DNA of 27,386 nucleotides, taken from NCBI GenBank assembly GCA_900772845.1, contig CAAGSD010000003.1, positions 1 through 27,386 of the forward strand, given 5' to 3'. Positions 1 to 7,475 of the stretch are shown here, in pieces. The position numbers were made by a program, and so were the translations under genes. Within the stretch, counting starts at the first letter, position 1; every line of letters begins with the position of its first letter. The notes under the pieces are model-generated. The model saw nothing but the letters and a program-made list of their open reading frames with translations. It did not search any database and was not told where the DNA came from. The DNA is from Lachnospiraceae bacterium (lineage in GTDB: Bacteria > Bacillota > Clostridia > Lachnospirales > Lachnospiraceae).

Positions 1-54
1 GAAAAAACCAGAGATGCAGAATTAAGAAACTTCCAGTTTGTCAATTACAGGTGA
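1..54 (+). CDS. C-terminal tail of an upstream gene (partial)
   Basis: The first frame is open from the window edge to a TGA at 52-54, giving 17 residues that end in NFQFVNYR. A perfect 12-bp hairpin starts four bases after the stop, as expected for the end of a real gene. The product cannot be recognised from so short a tail. The other two plus frames are also open for a short way, so this is a tentative call. Confidence 0.35.
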   Translation, partial: EKTRDAELRNFQFVNYR

Positions 55-58
55 CATT

Positions 59-93
59 GAAAGAGCCAGCCCATTCAAGGTGCTGGCTCTTTC
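59..93 (+). terminator. Strong hairpin, probable transcription terminator
   Basis: GAAAGAGCCAGC (59-70) pairs perfectly with GCTGGCTCTTTC (82-93) around an 11-base loop. It lies four bases after the stop of the upstream open frame. The following bases are A-rich rather than T-rich, so it is not a textbook intrinsic terminator. It could work in either direction. Confidence 0.55.
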
Positions 94-212
94 AAAAATT
101 CCATTCTAATAAATTGCACGACAACATATCAAAAAATAAGCTCCCCATTAGTGAAAAATGAATAGAAAATGTATAAAAGTGATAGAAACGAATAATTATA
201 AGGGTTTATGCA

Positions 213-389
213 TTAGACACACATTCGTAAAAAGGGAGTTAAAATATAAGATTCATATTCTTTTTTTGCAAACTCTTCTACAACCGTTGATTTTCCTATA
301 CGACGAGCACCTTCTATTAACAATGCTGTTTTTCCATCCGACTCTTGTTTCCAGTTTAACATTTTACTATATATTTTTCGCTTAAACAC
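213..389 (-). pseudogene. Truncated AAA/DUF4143-type ATPase, N-terminal remnant
   Basis: A GTG-initiated frame of 58 codons is preceded by a good Shine-Dalgarno sequence (AAAGGAG, 7 bases from the start). The protein begins VFKRKIYSKMLNWK and carries a Walker A segment, GARRIGKST, at residues 28-36. This is the typical opening of the large ATPases with an N-terminal AAA_14-like domain and a C-terminal DUF4143, which normally run to about 400 residues. The resemblance stops after residue 50 (ESYIL); the last eight residues are unrelated and end at a TAA. No Walker B or C-terminal domain follows in any minus frame down to base 1. I read this as a deletion remnant whose own start and ribosome binding site survive. 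It is unlikely to function. Confidence 0.7.
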
Positions 390-527
390 TTTCTTTCTCC
401 TTTCCGCATTTTTTCAACATATCTTGTAGCAATCGAGAAAAGCAGCTATCAAATAAAAATAAGTATTCATGTATAATTTATGATATACTATTTAAAATTA
501 TCATTCTGAGAGAAAGGAATTTCGACT
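390..527. promoter_or_regulatory. AT-rich leader of the HAD gene with candidate -10 boxes
   Basis: This stretch separates the ATPase remnant (-) from the HAD gene (+), so it must hold divergent signals. On the plus strand there is a TATAAT at 472-477 and a TATACT at 484-489, but neither has a convincing -35 at 16-18 bases. The HAD ribosome binding site is AAAGGA at about 513-518. No structured RNA is visible. Confidence 0.3.
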
Positions 528-1298
528 ATGGGAATCAGATTAGTCTGCAGTGACCTCGATGGTACACTTTTACAATATGGAAAAAAAGAATTAGAGGGAG
601 AAATCTTTGACCAAATCCGTGCGCTGCATGACAAGGGAATCTTGTTCTGCCCGGCATCCGGAAGACAGTATACCAGCCTGCGAAAACTGTTCGCTCCGGT
701 GGCAGATTGTTGTATTTTTTTATGTGAAAACGGTGGCGTGATCTACAAGGACGAGCAGTGTATTGCGAAAAATCCCATGCCTAGAGAGCTGGCAGAGGAG
801 ATTGCGGAAGATCTGTGGAACCGGAGTGACGGTCAGGGCGAAATCATGCTCTCCGGACAGAATACAGCGTATCTGATGGAACGTGGGCTGGGAATGCTGG
901 ACAGAATCAAATTTATCGGCAACAACTATCAGGTCATTCAGGATCCTTCCGAAATTCCGGAGGCTATCGTAAAGGTCTCTGTATATCTCCATGAAGGTGT
1001 AGCGGCTTATGCTGACCGCTTCGTCCCCCGCTGGGAGCAGGCGAACTGTGCGGTGGCGGGACCTTACTGGATCGATACCACCCTTGCCAACAAAGGCATC
1101 GGTGTCACCTCTATCTGCAGGATCCTTGGTATTGACCTTGCAGATGTCATGGCATTCGGTGACAATTATAACGACGTATCCATGCTGGATATTGTGGGAC
1201 ATCCCTATATTATGGACGGAGCTGCGACGCCCCTTCGGGAAAAATACCCGAATCACACCCCGCGCCCGGAAGACGTTCTGCGGAAAATTTTACAGTAA
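528..1298 (+). CDS. HAD-superfamily hydrolase, Cof-type (subclass IIB)
   Basis: This is a 256-residue cytosolic Mg-dependent phosphatase of the Cof/YidA type, which usually dephosphorylates sugar phosphates or other small phosphometabolites. All four HAD motifs are visible: DLDGT at 9-13 (nucleophile D9, acid/base D11), SGR at 44-46 (motif II), the lysine of NKG at K189 (motif III) and GDNYND at 211-216 (motif IV, D212 and D216). The insert between motifs II and III is the C2 cap typical of subclass IIB. The length is normal. The start has AAAGGA about nine bases upstream. It is transcribed alone and converges on the reductase gene with only two bases between stop codons, so no separate terminator fits between them. 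The substrate cannot be predicted. Confidence 0.93.
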   Translation: MGIRLVCSDLDGTLLQYGKKELEGEIFDQIRALHDKGILFCPASGRQYTSLRKLFAPVADCCIFLCENGGVIYKDEQCIAKNPMPRELAEEIAEDLWNRSDGQGEIMLSGQNTAYLMERGLGMLDRIKFIGNNYQVIQDPSEIPEAIVKVSVYLHEGVAAYADRFVPRWEQANCAVAGPYWIDTTLANKGIGVTSICRILGIDLADVMAFGDNYNDVSMLDIVGHPYIMDGAATPLREKYPNHTPRPEDVLRKILQ

Positions 1299-1300
1299 TC

Positions 1301-2254
1301 CTATTTTGCACAGGTTGCCTTCTCTGTTCCGCTGTAATCAAACTTTCCATCGTTTTTCTCTTCCAGGGCTTTGATCATATGGTAGGTGTATTCATTATAG
1401 GGAACCGGAATCCCCAGTTCTTTGCCCATGCGCATCAGAGCCCCGGAGAACATGTCGATCTCCGTATGCCGCCCCGCATCCAGATCCTGCAGGGTGGAAT
1501 ATCTTGCAGTGGGAGGAACCGCACTTCCGCGGGTGGATGAGGCATCTGCCTTGTTAATATCAATTCCTTTCGCCCTTGCAATCGCTTCCAGTTCTTCTTT
1601 CAGACCGTTACTGATGGCTTTCATGTGAATACTGTCCCGATAACAGCCCACACCGGCACCCAGAATTGCCTGCGGCAGATTGTTACACACATTCAGTCGG
1701 AATTTGCTCCACATTTCTTCCCGGATGTACTCCGTTGCACGGTAATGAATGCCGGTATTTTCAAATAGCTTTTCGATCGCCTGTATCCGTTCGCTTCGGT
1801 ACGGTGCTGCAGACTCTCCGAAGACAATTCCTATGGTAGTCTCCGGGTCAAAATAATAGCCGGTATCCTCCTGATGAGAAGCTACCTTGATCAAAGAATA
1901 GATCATGTGGGAAGCGCCGATGGCTTCAGCAATGAGTTCTTCGCTGTCTACCCCGTTCATCAGGCTCATCACGGTTGTATTTTCTCCGGTAATCGTACGA
2001 ATACTCTCCATGGCTCCGGGTAATGCTCCGTATTTCAACGCCACGATCAACAGATCGGCTCCCCGGGCATCCTGCGGAGTCCATACCTCCGGATAATAGG
2101 TAACATCATTGATCCGGCAGCCCCGTTTCAGACGCCCGGCTCTCTCACCATCTGCCACAACACCCAGCCGGATGTCCTCACGTCTGGAAAGTCCCCAGAT
2201 TACATAAGAGCCGACGGCTCCTGCTCCTAAAATTGCTACTTTTTCTATTGTCAT
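1301..2254 (-). CDS. Ketopantoate reductase (PanE/ApbA) family protein
   Basis: This is a 317-residue NADPH-dependent reductase. The Rossmann motif GAGAVG is at residues 10-15 right after the first strand. A MNG triplet at 99-101 corresponds to the family's QNG, and K184 in MWSKFRLNVCNN matches the catalytic lysine block of the C-terminal 6-phosphogluconate-dehydrogenase-like domain. Family members reduce 2-dehydropantoate to pantoate for coenzyme A synthesis, but many paralogues act on other 2-keto acids, so the substrate is uncertain. I chose the ATG at 2254 rather than the one at 2269. GGAG lies nine bases before the former, and there is no Shine-Dalgarno before the latter. The upstream gene is a GNAT enzyme with an intervening hairpin, so the two are probably separate transcripts. 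Confidence 0.85.
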   Translation of the reverse strand: MTIEKVAILGAGAVGSYVIWGLSRREDIRLGVVADGERAGRLKRGCRINDVTYYPEVWTPQDARGADLLIVALKYGALPGAMESIRTITGENTTVMSLMNGVDSEELIAEAIGASHMIYSLIKVASHQEDTGYYFDPETTIGIVFGESAAPYRSERIQAIEKLFENTGIHYRATEYIREEMWSKFRLNVCNNLPQAILGAGVGCYRDSIHMKAISNGLKEELEAIARAKGIDINKADASSTRGSAVPPTARYSTLQDLDAGRHTEIDMFSGALMRMGKELGIPVPYNEYTYHMIKALEEKNDGKFDYSGTEKATCAK

Positions 2255-2314
2255 CTTTGTATGCTCCATGTTTTCTAATTATGCAATAACTATATTTCAA
2301 AATATATCATTATA

Positions 2315-2336
2315 AGGGGATCTTTTTCGATCCCCT
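2315..2336 (-). terminator. Hairpin after the GNAT gene
   Basis: AGGGGATC and GATCCCCT form an 8-bp stem around a six-base loop, 34 bases beyond the GNAT stop codon. On the minus strand it is followed by TTATAATG, a weak T-rich run. It is plausible as a terminator for the GNAT transcript. Confidence 0.5.
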
Positions 2337-2369
2337 CGTTCTACATTGAGTGCAGAGCGAACAAAATCG

Positions 2370-2915
2370 TTACCTTCCTTCGTTTATTTCCTCCCAATGC
2401 GCTTTTGTCATTACATTTGTATGACCAGTTCTTACTTCCTTCAGTAACGGCACGGGAACTTCTTCGCAGGTATGATGGTACACGAAACCGACCTTTTCCT
2501 GCACTCTTTTGGATTTTTGATTTCCCTCATAATATCCACACCATATAGTGTTCATCCCAAGTTCTTCGAATCCATGGCGCAGAATTTCCTTTGCGGCCTC
2601 CGGCATGTAGCCTTTTCCCCAAAAAGGCTGTCCCAGCCAATAGCCCAGTTCACACTCATCCTCACGGTCTGTCATTTCCGTGTGGCCCTTTAGTTTCAGT
2701 TCGATGGCACCGATCGCTTTCCCATTCTCTTTTTCACAGATGGCATAGCACTCCGGACCATTGAATACATTTCTGATCACATCGAGGCTTTCTTCTACGG
2801 ACTTATGGGGCGGCCATCCTGCGATGGGGCCGACTTCCGGATCTTTTGCATACTCATATAAACTCTCTGCGTCTGCTTCCGTCCATTTTCTTAATACTAA
2901 TCTTTCTGTTTCCAT
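2370..2915 (-). CDS. GNAT N-acetyltransferase (RimJ/RimL-like, Acetyltransf_3)
   Basis: This is a 181-residue acetyl-CoA-dependent acetyltransferase. It opens with METERLVLRKWTEADA, the standard first strand and helix of the RimJ/RimL branch. It then shows ELGYWLGQPFWGKGYMPEA, whose GKGYMPEA part is the acetyl-CoA pyrophosphate-binding loop (family form Q/RxxGxG/A). It ends with the N..S..V.EK.GF block that closes the fold. Relatives acetylate protein N-termini, antibiotics or small amines, and the substrate here is unknown. The frame is open upstream to 2960, but the ATG at 2915 has AAAGGAG nine bases upstream and begins exactly where homology to the family would start. It lies about 95 bases downstream of the YitT-type gene and may share its transcript. 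Confidence 0.88.
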   Translation of the reverse strand: METERLVLRKWTEADAESLYEYAKDPEVGPIAGWPPHKSVEESLDVIRNVFNGPECYAICEKENGKAIGAIELKLKGHTEMTDREDECELGYWLGQPFWGKGYMPEAAKEILRHGFEELGMNTIWCGYYEGNQKSKRVQEKVGFVYHHTCEEVPVPLLKEVRTGHTNVMTKAHWEEINEGR

Positions 2916-3010
2916 ACACAATTTCTCCTTTAACCTCTCTGGGATTACTGTCACTCCCACACGGCAATCTCTGCGAATGCCGCATGGGTTCTCTGATCCG
3001 ATATAACTAG

Positions 3011-3874
3011 CTACATCTTCGGCTGATACTTCATACTCGATACATTATATACAGTAACAAACGCCTTGGGATCCAGCTCATTGATAAATTTCATCAACTT
3101 CTGGTACTCACTTTTATCTACAATAGTGATGATCTCATTGTGTTTTTCGAAATTATAGGCACCGATGGCTTCATAGATCGTAGCGCCGCTGTGCAGGTCT
3201 TTCGTAATAAACTGACGCAGTTCTTCCTCTTTCTTCGTAATAATGCAGACACGCCGCTTGATATTATTGTCAAAAATAAAATGATCCAGAATGATTCCGT
3301 TGAAATAGGTACCCAGGATACTCAGCACCACTGTCTTCTTATCATATACCAATGCTGCGGACAGCGCCACGCACATACCGGACAGAGACATTGCCCTGCC
3401 CAACTCCATATGGAGATATTTGTTCATGATCTTTGCCACAATATCCAGTCCTCCGGAAGAGGCATTCCGGTTGAACAGAATACTGAGTCCCACACTGACC
3501 ACCAGAATATAGCACAACACGTCCAGCTCCTGACTGTCCGTCAAGGATCCGAAATTCGGAAATATCATCTCGAAAAGCCCTAAGAATACCGGCAGCATCA
3601 CACTGGTGTACACCGTCTTTACTCCGAACTCTTTCCCGCAAGTGACAAAACCGATGAGTAACAGCACCACATTCAGGATCATCGTAATGGCTGACAAAGG
3701 AAGCGGTATAAAGTTAGACAGCACGATGCCGAGACCGGAAATGCTGCTGACCGACGCATGACTCGGCACCAGAAAAAAGTAAACTGCTGCCGCAATGATG
3801 GCTACTGCCACGGTCAGGATCCCTGTCTCCTTCAGAATTTCCGCATAATTTATTTTTTTCTTCATAATAATCAT
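3011..3874 (-). CDS. YitT/DUF2179 family membrane protein
   Basis: This 287-residue protein has about five or six membrane segments in residues 15-200, followed by a soluble domain (about 205-287) starting RRVCIITKKEEELRQFI. That order, a hydrophobic YitT_membrane region with conserved NRNASSGGLDIVAK and a C-terminal DUF2179 ferredoxin-like domain, is diagnostic of the family. Members are widespread in Firmicutes as integral membrane proteins of unresolved transport function; the C-terminal domain may bind a small ligand. The start is ambiguous. The ATG at 3874 is only two bases after GGAG, and the ATG at 3865 is eleven bases after it. A promoter sits 44-72 bases upstream. Confidence 0.88.
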   Translation of the reverse strand: MIIMKKKINYAEILKETGILTVAVAIIAAAVYFFLVPSHASVSSISGLGIVLSNFIPLPLSAITMILNVVLLLIGFVTCGKEFGVKTVYTSVMLPVFLGLFEMIFPNFGSLTDSQELDVLCYILVVSVGLSILFNRNASSGGLDIVAKIMNKYLHMELGRAMSLSGMCVALSAALVYDKKTVVLSILGTYFNGIILDHFIFDNNIKRRVCIITKKEEELRQFITKDLHSGATIYEAIGAYNFEKHNEIITIVDKSEYQKLMKFINELDPKAFVTVYNVSSMKYQPKM

Positions 3875-3917
3875 TTCTCCATATTAATTATTGTATTATT
3901 TATTTCTATTTTTTCTT

Positions 3918-3946
3918 ATCTTAGCACACCTCATTTATTTTTCCAA
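3918..3946 (-). promoter_or_regulatory. Sigma-A type promoter for the YitT-family gene
   Basis: On the minus strand TTGGAA (3941-3946) and TAAGAT (3918-3923) are separated by exactly 17 bases. Each matches the consensus at four of six positions. Transcription would start near 3911, giving a 5' leader of about 37 bases. Confidence 0.5.
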
Positions 3947-4007
3947 CGAAAAACACAACTGTAAATATGAACATTGATCATGTCGTTCTGCTCTATACAT
4001 CTATACA

Positions 4008-4040
4008 AAAAAGCAATCGTAAAAAATACGATTGCTTTTT
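4008..4040 (-). terminator. Intrinsic terminator of the NRPS operon
   Basis: AAAAAGCAATCGTA (4008-4021) pairs perfectly with TACGATTGCTTTTT (4027-4040) around a five-base A/T loop. On the minus strand the stem is followed by a run of T, 54 bases after the last gene of the operon. The sequence is nearly symmetrical, so it may also stop transcription coming from the other side. Confidence 0.85.
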
Positions 4041-4093
4041 GACCGTTTTATGATCGAAAACTTATTTCTATATTGCCTGTATTTTTGCCGGCT

Positions 4094-6082
4094 TTAATAT
4101 ACCGTCGTGTAGATCTCTCCGTCCGCACAGTCAAATGTCACCACATCGGAGTACGCATAATTGCCGGAAGAATCGCACATTTCAAAAATCATGGCATAGC
4201 ATCCATCATACAATGGTGCTTCCTCAAAGGAAGTATCCGCAGTCACCGTCAGTTCTTCTGCAGCGTACATTTCAAAATCATCATCCCCGTTATAAGAAGA
4301 AAGCAGCCAGATCGTTGTGATCTCGTCTCCCTCTTCGAGCAGACGGAGTTCTTTGCTTGCCATACCACATGAATCCAATCCCCGGCTGGCACCGATGATG
4401 TACCACTCTTCTTCTGTGAAGTCGTATGCCACCTGAAGATTGTACTCTTCTCCATTCAACAGGATCGGTACGGAATACAGATTGTAATCCTCACCTTCAT
4501 AGGAAAGTTCCATATACACCAGACAACCATCAATGGCACCCCAGACACCGCGGAAGTTATCATAGAAAATACCGTTGTCCCAATCTGCGACGATATCATT
4601 ATCAGTACCGAGCAACAGCATCATGTCATCCTCCGGATCCACATAAAACAGAGAAAATCCGATACCTGACAATAAATCACTGGCTTCCGGACCCAGTGTC
4701 AGATAAGCGGTTCCCTCGTCATCTACATCCAGGGGCGCATTATCCCAGTCCGTATCTTCCAAGGTGACAAGCTCCGGCAATTCCTGAATATCCAGAGATG
4801 CCAGATATTCCTCACCGCCTTCTGTCAGTTCACCGGTCAATTCATAAGCATACAGATATTTGAAAGCCTCTCCGGTACCCATGTCGATGTAGCCGAAAAA
4901 ATCATCCACATCACCATTATAGGAATAGTAACAACTTAATCCGGTAGCTTCGGAACGATAGACACCTCCCACGCGATAAACAATACATTCATCCAGTGCA
5001 TCGGATACATTCTGTGCCGACGGAAGCATCCATGCTGTCTGACGGGCAAAATGTCCTAAGTCTATCATATTGGTATATCCCTGTTCCCTGGTATTGCCGC
5101 CGTAATTTTCTGTCTGTGCTGCAGCACGTCCCAGTTCTGCGAAAAAACCCGGCTCTTCGGTTGCTGTTTCCAATGCTTCCTGCCCAAAAGCCTCATAAGC
5201 CTCTAAGAGCGGTGTCAGTTTTGTCAGATCTGTCACAGATAAGGTAGTCTGCTCTTCTGTGCCGACCTCTTCACAGCCTTCATAATAAGAATTGCAAATG
5301 ACGATTCCCAATTCATCGCCGGTCATTCCCGGATTTTCCGCCAGTGCCTCCAGCCAGCCGGTATAATTCCAGCCGTTGCCCGGTTCTACCTCTTCTGAAC
5401 CTACCAGATATTTTGCAAAATTTTGGAAAACTGCTGCCACATCAATGGTAGCCATCAGGCAGGTATCGAAGCCAACCAGTTCCAGTGCAGGATTTTCCTG
5501 ATCCGCCGGCCATACCGCATCGAAAGCCTCATACATTTCCGCCAGATCCAGAGAGTCATAATCATAGATTTCGTCAAATGCCGCACCGTTTACAGAACCG
5601 CCTCCGTGATTCCAGAAGGTAACCGCTACTTTGTCAGCCGGATAATTCTCATTGGCAAAGGCAAGGAACTCATAGAGCGTCTGCGCATCTCCCATATTGG
5701 CCGTATCCTGCTCCTCCAACAGCTGAAGTCCTTCACTGTTGTAAAGCCATCTCTGGATCACCGACGAATCCATATATTCATTCTGCCATTCCATGGCACC
5801 GCCGGTCTGGATCACCACATTTACATTCTCCGGAAGCTCTACCTGCAGCATTTCCTCCAGATCTGTGGTAGCACAGCCGGCATCTGTCTCCAGGTCACTT
5901 CCGCACAGATACCAGTACACAGCCCAGCTGCCATCCTCTGCCTGCACTCCCGATCGTTCTGTAATCCCCATTTCCTGTGAATCATCCACCGGAACATCTT
6001 CCTCATCCAAGCATGCTGTTAAGGAAAAACACAGGATCAGTGAAAGTAATACTGCTAAAAATCTCTGTTTCTTTCGTCTCAT
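4094..6082 (-). CDS. Clostripain-family (C11) cysteine protease lipoprotein
   Basis: This is a 662-residue surface-anchored protease. Residues 1-24 form a lipoprotein signal (RRKK, hydrophobic stretch, lipobox LTAC with C24), so the protein should be tethered outside the membrane. The family opening WAVYWYLCGSDLET follows at about 54-67. The catalytic dyad is visible as H159 in FWNHGGGS and C208 in FDTCLMA. The C-terminal ~350 residues are acidic and rich in Tyr, Asp and Glu. The start at 6082 has GGAGG seven bases upstream; the ATG at 6097 overlaps that site. The ribosome binding site lies in the last codons of the PPTase gene, and the 6097 ATG overlaps the PPTase stop. It is therefore the last gene of the NRPS operon and is followed by the terminator. 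A role as target, decoy or resistance protein for a peptide aldehyde is inference. Confidence 0.9.
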   Translation of the reverse strand: MRRKKQRFLAVLLSLILCFSLTACLDEEDVPVDDSQEMGITERSGVQAEDGSWAVYWYLCGSDLETDAGCATTDLEEMLQVELPENVNVVIQTGGAMEWQNEYMDSSVIQRWLYNSEGLQLLEEQDTANMGDAQTLYEFLAFANENYPADKVAVTFWNHGGGSVNGAAFDEIYDYDSLDLAEMYEAFDAVWPADQENPALELVGFDTCLMATIDVAAVFQNFAKYLVGSEEVEPGNGWNYTGWLEALAENPGMTGDELGIVICNSYYEGCEEVGTEEQTTLSVTDLTKLTPLLEAYEAFGQEALETATEEPGFFAELGRAAAQTENYGGNTREQGYTNMIDLGHFARQTAWMLPSAQNVSDALDECIVYRVGGVYRSEATGLSCYYSYNGDVDDFFGYIDMGTGEAFKYLYAYELTGELTEGGEEYLASLDIQELPELVTLEDTDWDNAPLDVDDEGTAYLTLGPEASDLLSGIGFSLFYVDPEDDMMLLLGTDNDIVADWDNGIFYDNFRGVWGAIDGCLVYMELSYEGEDYNLYSVPILLNGEEYNLQVAYDFTEEEWYIIGASRGLDSCGMASKELRLLEEGDEITTIWLLSSYNGDDDFEMYAAEELTVTADTSFEEAPLYDGCYAMIFEMCDSSGNYAYSDVVTFDCADGEIYTTVY

Positions 6083-6093
6083 GGAATTCCTCC

Positions 6094-6738
6094 TCATAAG
6101 TTGATAATAATATCATTAAAATCCATTTGATTTATCGAAAAATCTGTTTCATTACTGACTGAAAAAATATAGTCATCAAACTGCAGTGTTTTAAAATAAC
6201 AACGTTTTTCCGGAGATTTCCCCAGTGTAAATCCGGCTTCTGAAGGAAGGATCTCAAAAGAATCAAGAAGAAGACTCATTCCTCTGCCTGTCATTTTCAT
6301 ATAACTTTCCTTTAGTGTCCAAAGGGTAAAAAATGCCTTGTTTTTATCACGCCGGGATTTTATATATTCCAATTCCCTGAAATTAAAATAATGTTCTGCA
6401 ATCTCCAGGGGCGCATTAACGGCTTTTTCAATATCGCATCCGACTTCACAATCCGACAATACTCCGACAACATAATCCCCCGCATGGGATACATTGAAAA
6501 AAAGGTCATCTGCAAACGGTTTCCCATTTTCAGAGTATTTCAGATGTTTCTCTGAAAGGCCATGGTTCTCCAGGATTTTCTGAATAATAACACCTGCGCC
6601 AAAGCTTCTCTTCCTGTCATCCGGCATACGATACCGGATGACCTTTTTTTTCCGCTCTTTACCAACCAGATCGAAAAGTTCTTTGTTTTGCAAAGGATCC
6701 TCAAAAGAATTAATGTTTATTCTATATAATTTCATCAT
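6094..6738 (-). CDS. Sfp-type 4'-phosphopantetheinyl transferase
   Basis: This 214-residue cytosolic enzyme transfers 4'-phosphopantetheine from coenzyme A to a serine on carrier domains, here almost certainly the three T domains of the adjacent NRPS. The family signatures are all present: FNVSHAGDYVV with H85, the metal-binding GCDIE with D102 and E104, and WTLKESYMK with K143, E144 and K148. The length is that of the two-lobed Sfp class, not the short AcpS class. The ATG at 6738 begins one base after the stop of the preceding ATPase gene, so translation is probably coupled. No strong Shine-Dalgarno precedes it. An in-frame extension to 6783 would overlap the ATPase gene and is not supported. 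The gene end carries the ribosome binding site of the protease gene. Confidence 0.93.
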   Translation of the reverse strand: MMKLYRININSFEDPLQNKELFDLVGKERKKKVIRYRMPDDRKRSFGAGVIIQKILENHGLSEKHLKYSENGKPFADDLFFNVSHAGDYVVGVLSDCEVGCDIEKAVNAPLEIAEHYFNFRELEYIKSRRDKNKAFFTLWTLKESYMKMTGRGMSLLLDSFEILPSEAGFTLGKSPEKRCYFKTLQFDDYIFSVSNETDFSINQMDFNDIIINL

Positions 6739-6739
6739 T

Positions 6740-7156
6740 TTACTTATCTGCAAATTCCAGACTGAGTACATTTTTACCGTCACTGCTATTGTAATGAATA
6801 CCGGAACATAATTCTTTCACAAGGCTGATTCCCATTCCGCCTTCATCGAAATCGTCAAAATCCTTTTCGTTTTTGCGTGCAAGAGGGTTAAACAGCTTGC
6901 CGTCATCTACAAAAATGACCGTTACACTATCTGCATTTTTGTAATAATAAAACTCTACATTTTTTGCCTCGGAATAATTTGCAATATTAGAAAAAATTTC
7001 CTCGCATGCCAGAAAAATTTTCTTCTGCTGGCCATTATCCACCGGTAAGTCAAAAATGCAATCTTTTATTTTTGCCAGTTCTGATATTTCACAGGCTAAT
7101 TCCAGAGATTTTCCGCATTGTTCTACAGTAAGCTTAGTTAATAGCGATTTTTTCAT
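6740..7156 (-). CDS. RsbW/SpoIIAB-like GHKL ATPase (anti-sigma-type kinase)
   Basis: This 138-residue single-domain ATPase belongs to the HATPase_c_2 group of partner-switching kinases. The N box is EEIFSNIANYS with E53 and N57, matching the catalytic glutamate and Mg-binding asparagine of SpoIIAB. The G1 box is VDDGKLFNP (84-91) and the G2 box GGMGISLVKEL (106-116). Such proteins bind ATP, phosphorylate a STAS partner on serine and bind an output protein, classically a sigma factor. Its ATG overlaps the TGA of the STAS gene (ATGA), so the pair is co-translated and likely interacts. No sigma factor or PP2C phosphatase is encoded in this operon, so the output partner is unknown. Confidence 0.88.
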   Translation of the reverse strand: MKKSLLTKLTVEQCGKSLELACEISELAKIKDCIFDLPVDNGQQKKIFLACEEIFSNIANYSEAKNVEFYYYKNADSVTVIFVDDGKLFNPLARKNEKDFDDFDEGGMGISLVKELCSGIHYNSSDGKNVLSLEFADK

Positions 7157-7452
7157 TTTTCAATCTGGATCTTCTGGTCAAATCCGGTAAGTCTGAAAAC
7201 GTCATACACTTCGTTAGAAACATTGATTATTTTAAATCCGTCTTTGCCTGCCATTTTTTTGTATGCTGCAACGACCTGACGTAAGCCTGCGGATGAGATA
7301 TACTCCAGCTTTGAAAAATCAAATACAAGGCTTGTGACATTATCGTCCAGCTGGGAGAGTGCCTCTCCCAGCTGCGGTGCTGTCTGTGTATCCAGCCATC
7401 CTGTGATTTCCATGGTTACTTTGCCTTCTTCTCTCTTACTTGTAATTTCCAT
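7153..7452 (-). CDS. STAS-domain protein (anti-sigma-factor antagonist-like)
   Basis: This 99-residue single STAS domain resembles SpoIIAA/RsbV. The diagnostic block FDFSKLEYISSAGLR covers residues 44-58; S54 aligns with the phosphorylated serine of SpoIIAA, while the usual preceding Asp is Ser here. The opening MEITSKREEGKVTMEITGWLDT is typical of the family. The ribosome binding site is strong (AAAGGAGG, eight bases upstream). It starts 23 bases after the NRPS stop and overlaps the ATPase gene by four bases. By family knowledge it should be phosphorylated by that ATPase, and possibly by the related domain on the MATE exporter. What the unphosphorylated form releases is not shown by the sequence. 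Confidence 0.9.
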   Translation of the reverse strand: MEITSKREEGKVTMEITGWLDTQTAPQLGEALSQLDDNVTSLVFDFSKLEYISSAGLRQVVAAYKKMAGKDGFKIINVSNEVYDVFRLTGFDQKIQIEK

Positions 7453-7475
7453 AAATAGTTCCTCCTTTAATTGAA

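Noticed and set aside
720..1256. 178-codon open frame antisense to the HAD gene
   Set aside because: It lies wholly opposite a gene with all four HAD motifs, has no ribosome binding site of note and encodes no recognisable domain.
1298..1301. Near-touching convergent stop codons of the HAD and reductase genes
   Set aside because: Close tail-to-tail packing is common in compact genomes and needs no special explanation.
2956..2988. Hairpin between the YitT-family and GNAT genes
   Set aside because: CCCACACGGCA and TGCCGCATGGG pair only with two wobbles and no T-run follows on the minus strand, so I did not call a terminator.
5423..5980. 185-codon open frame antisense to the clostripain-family gene
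   Set aside because: It is an open shadow of a coding strand rich in acidic codons; the translated protein has no domain-like pattern.
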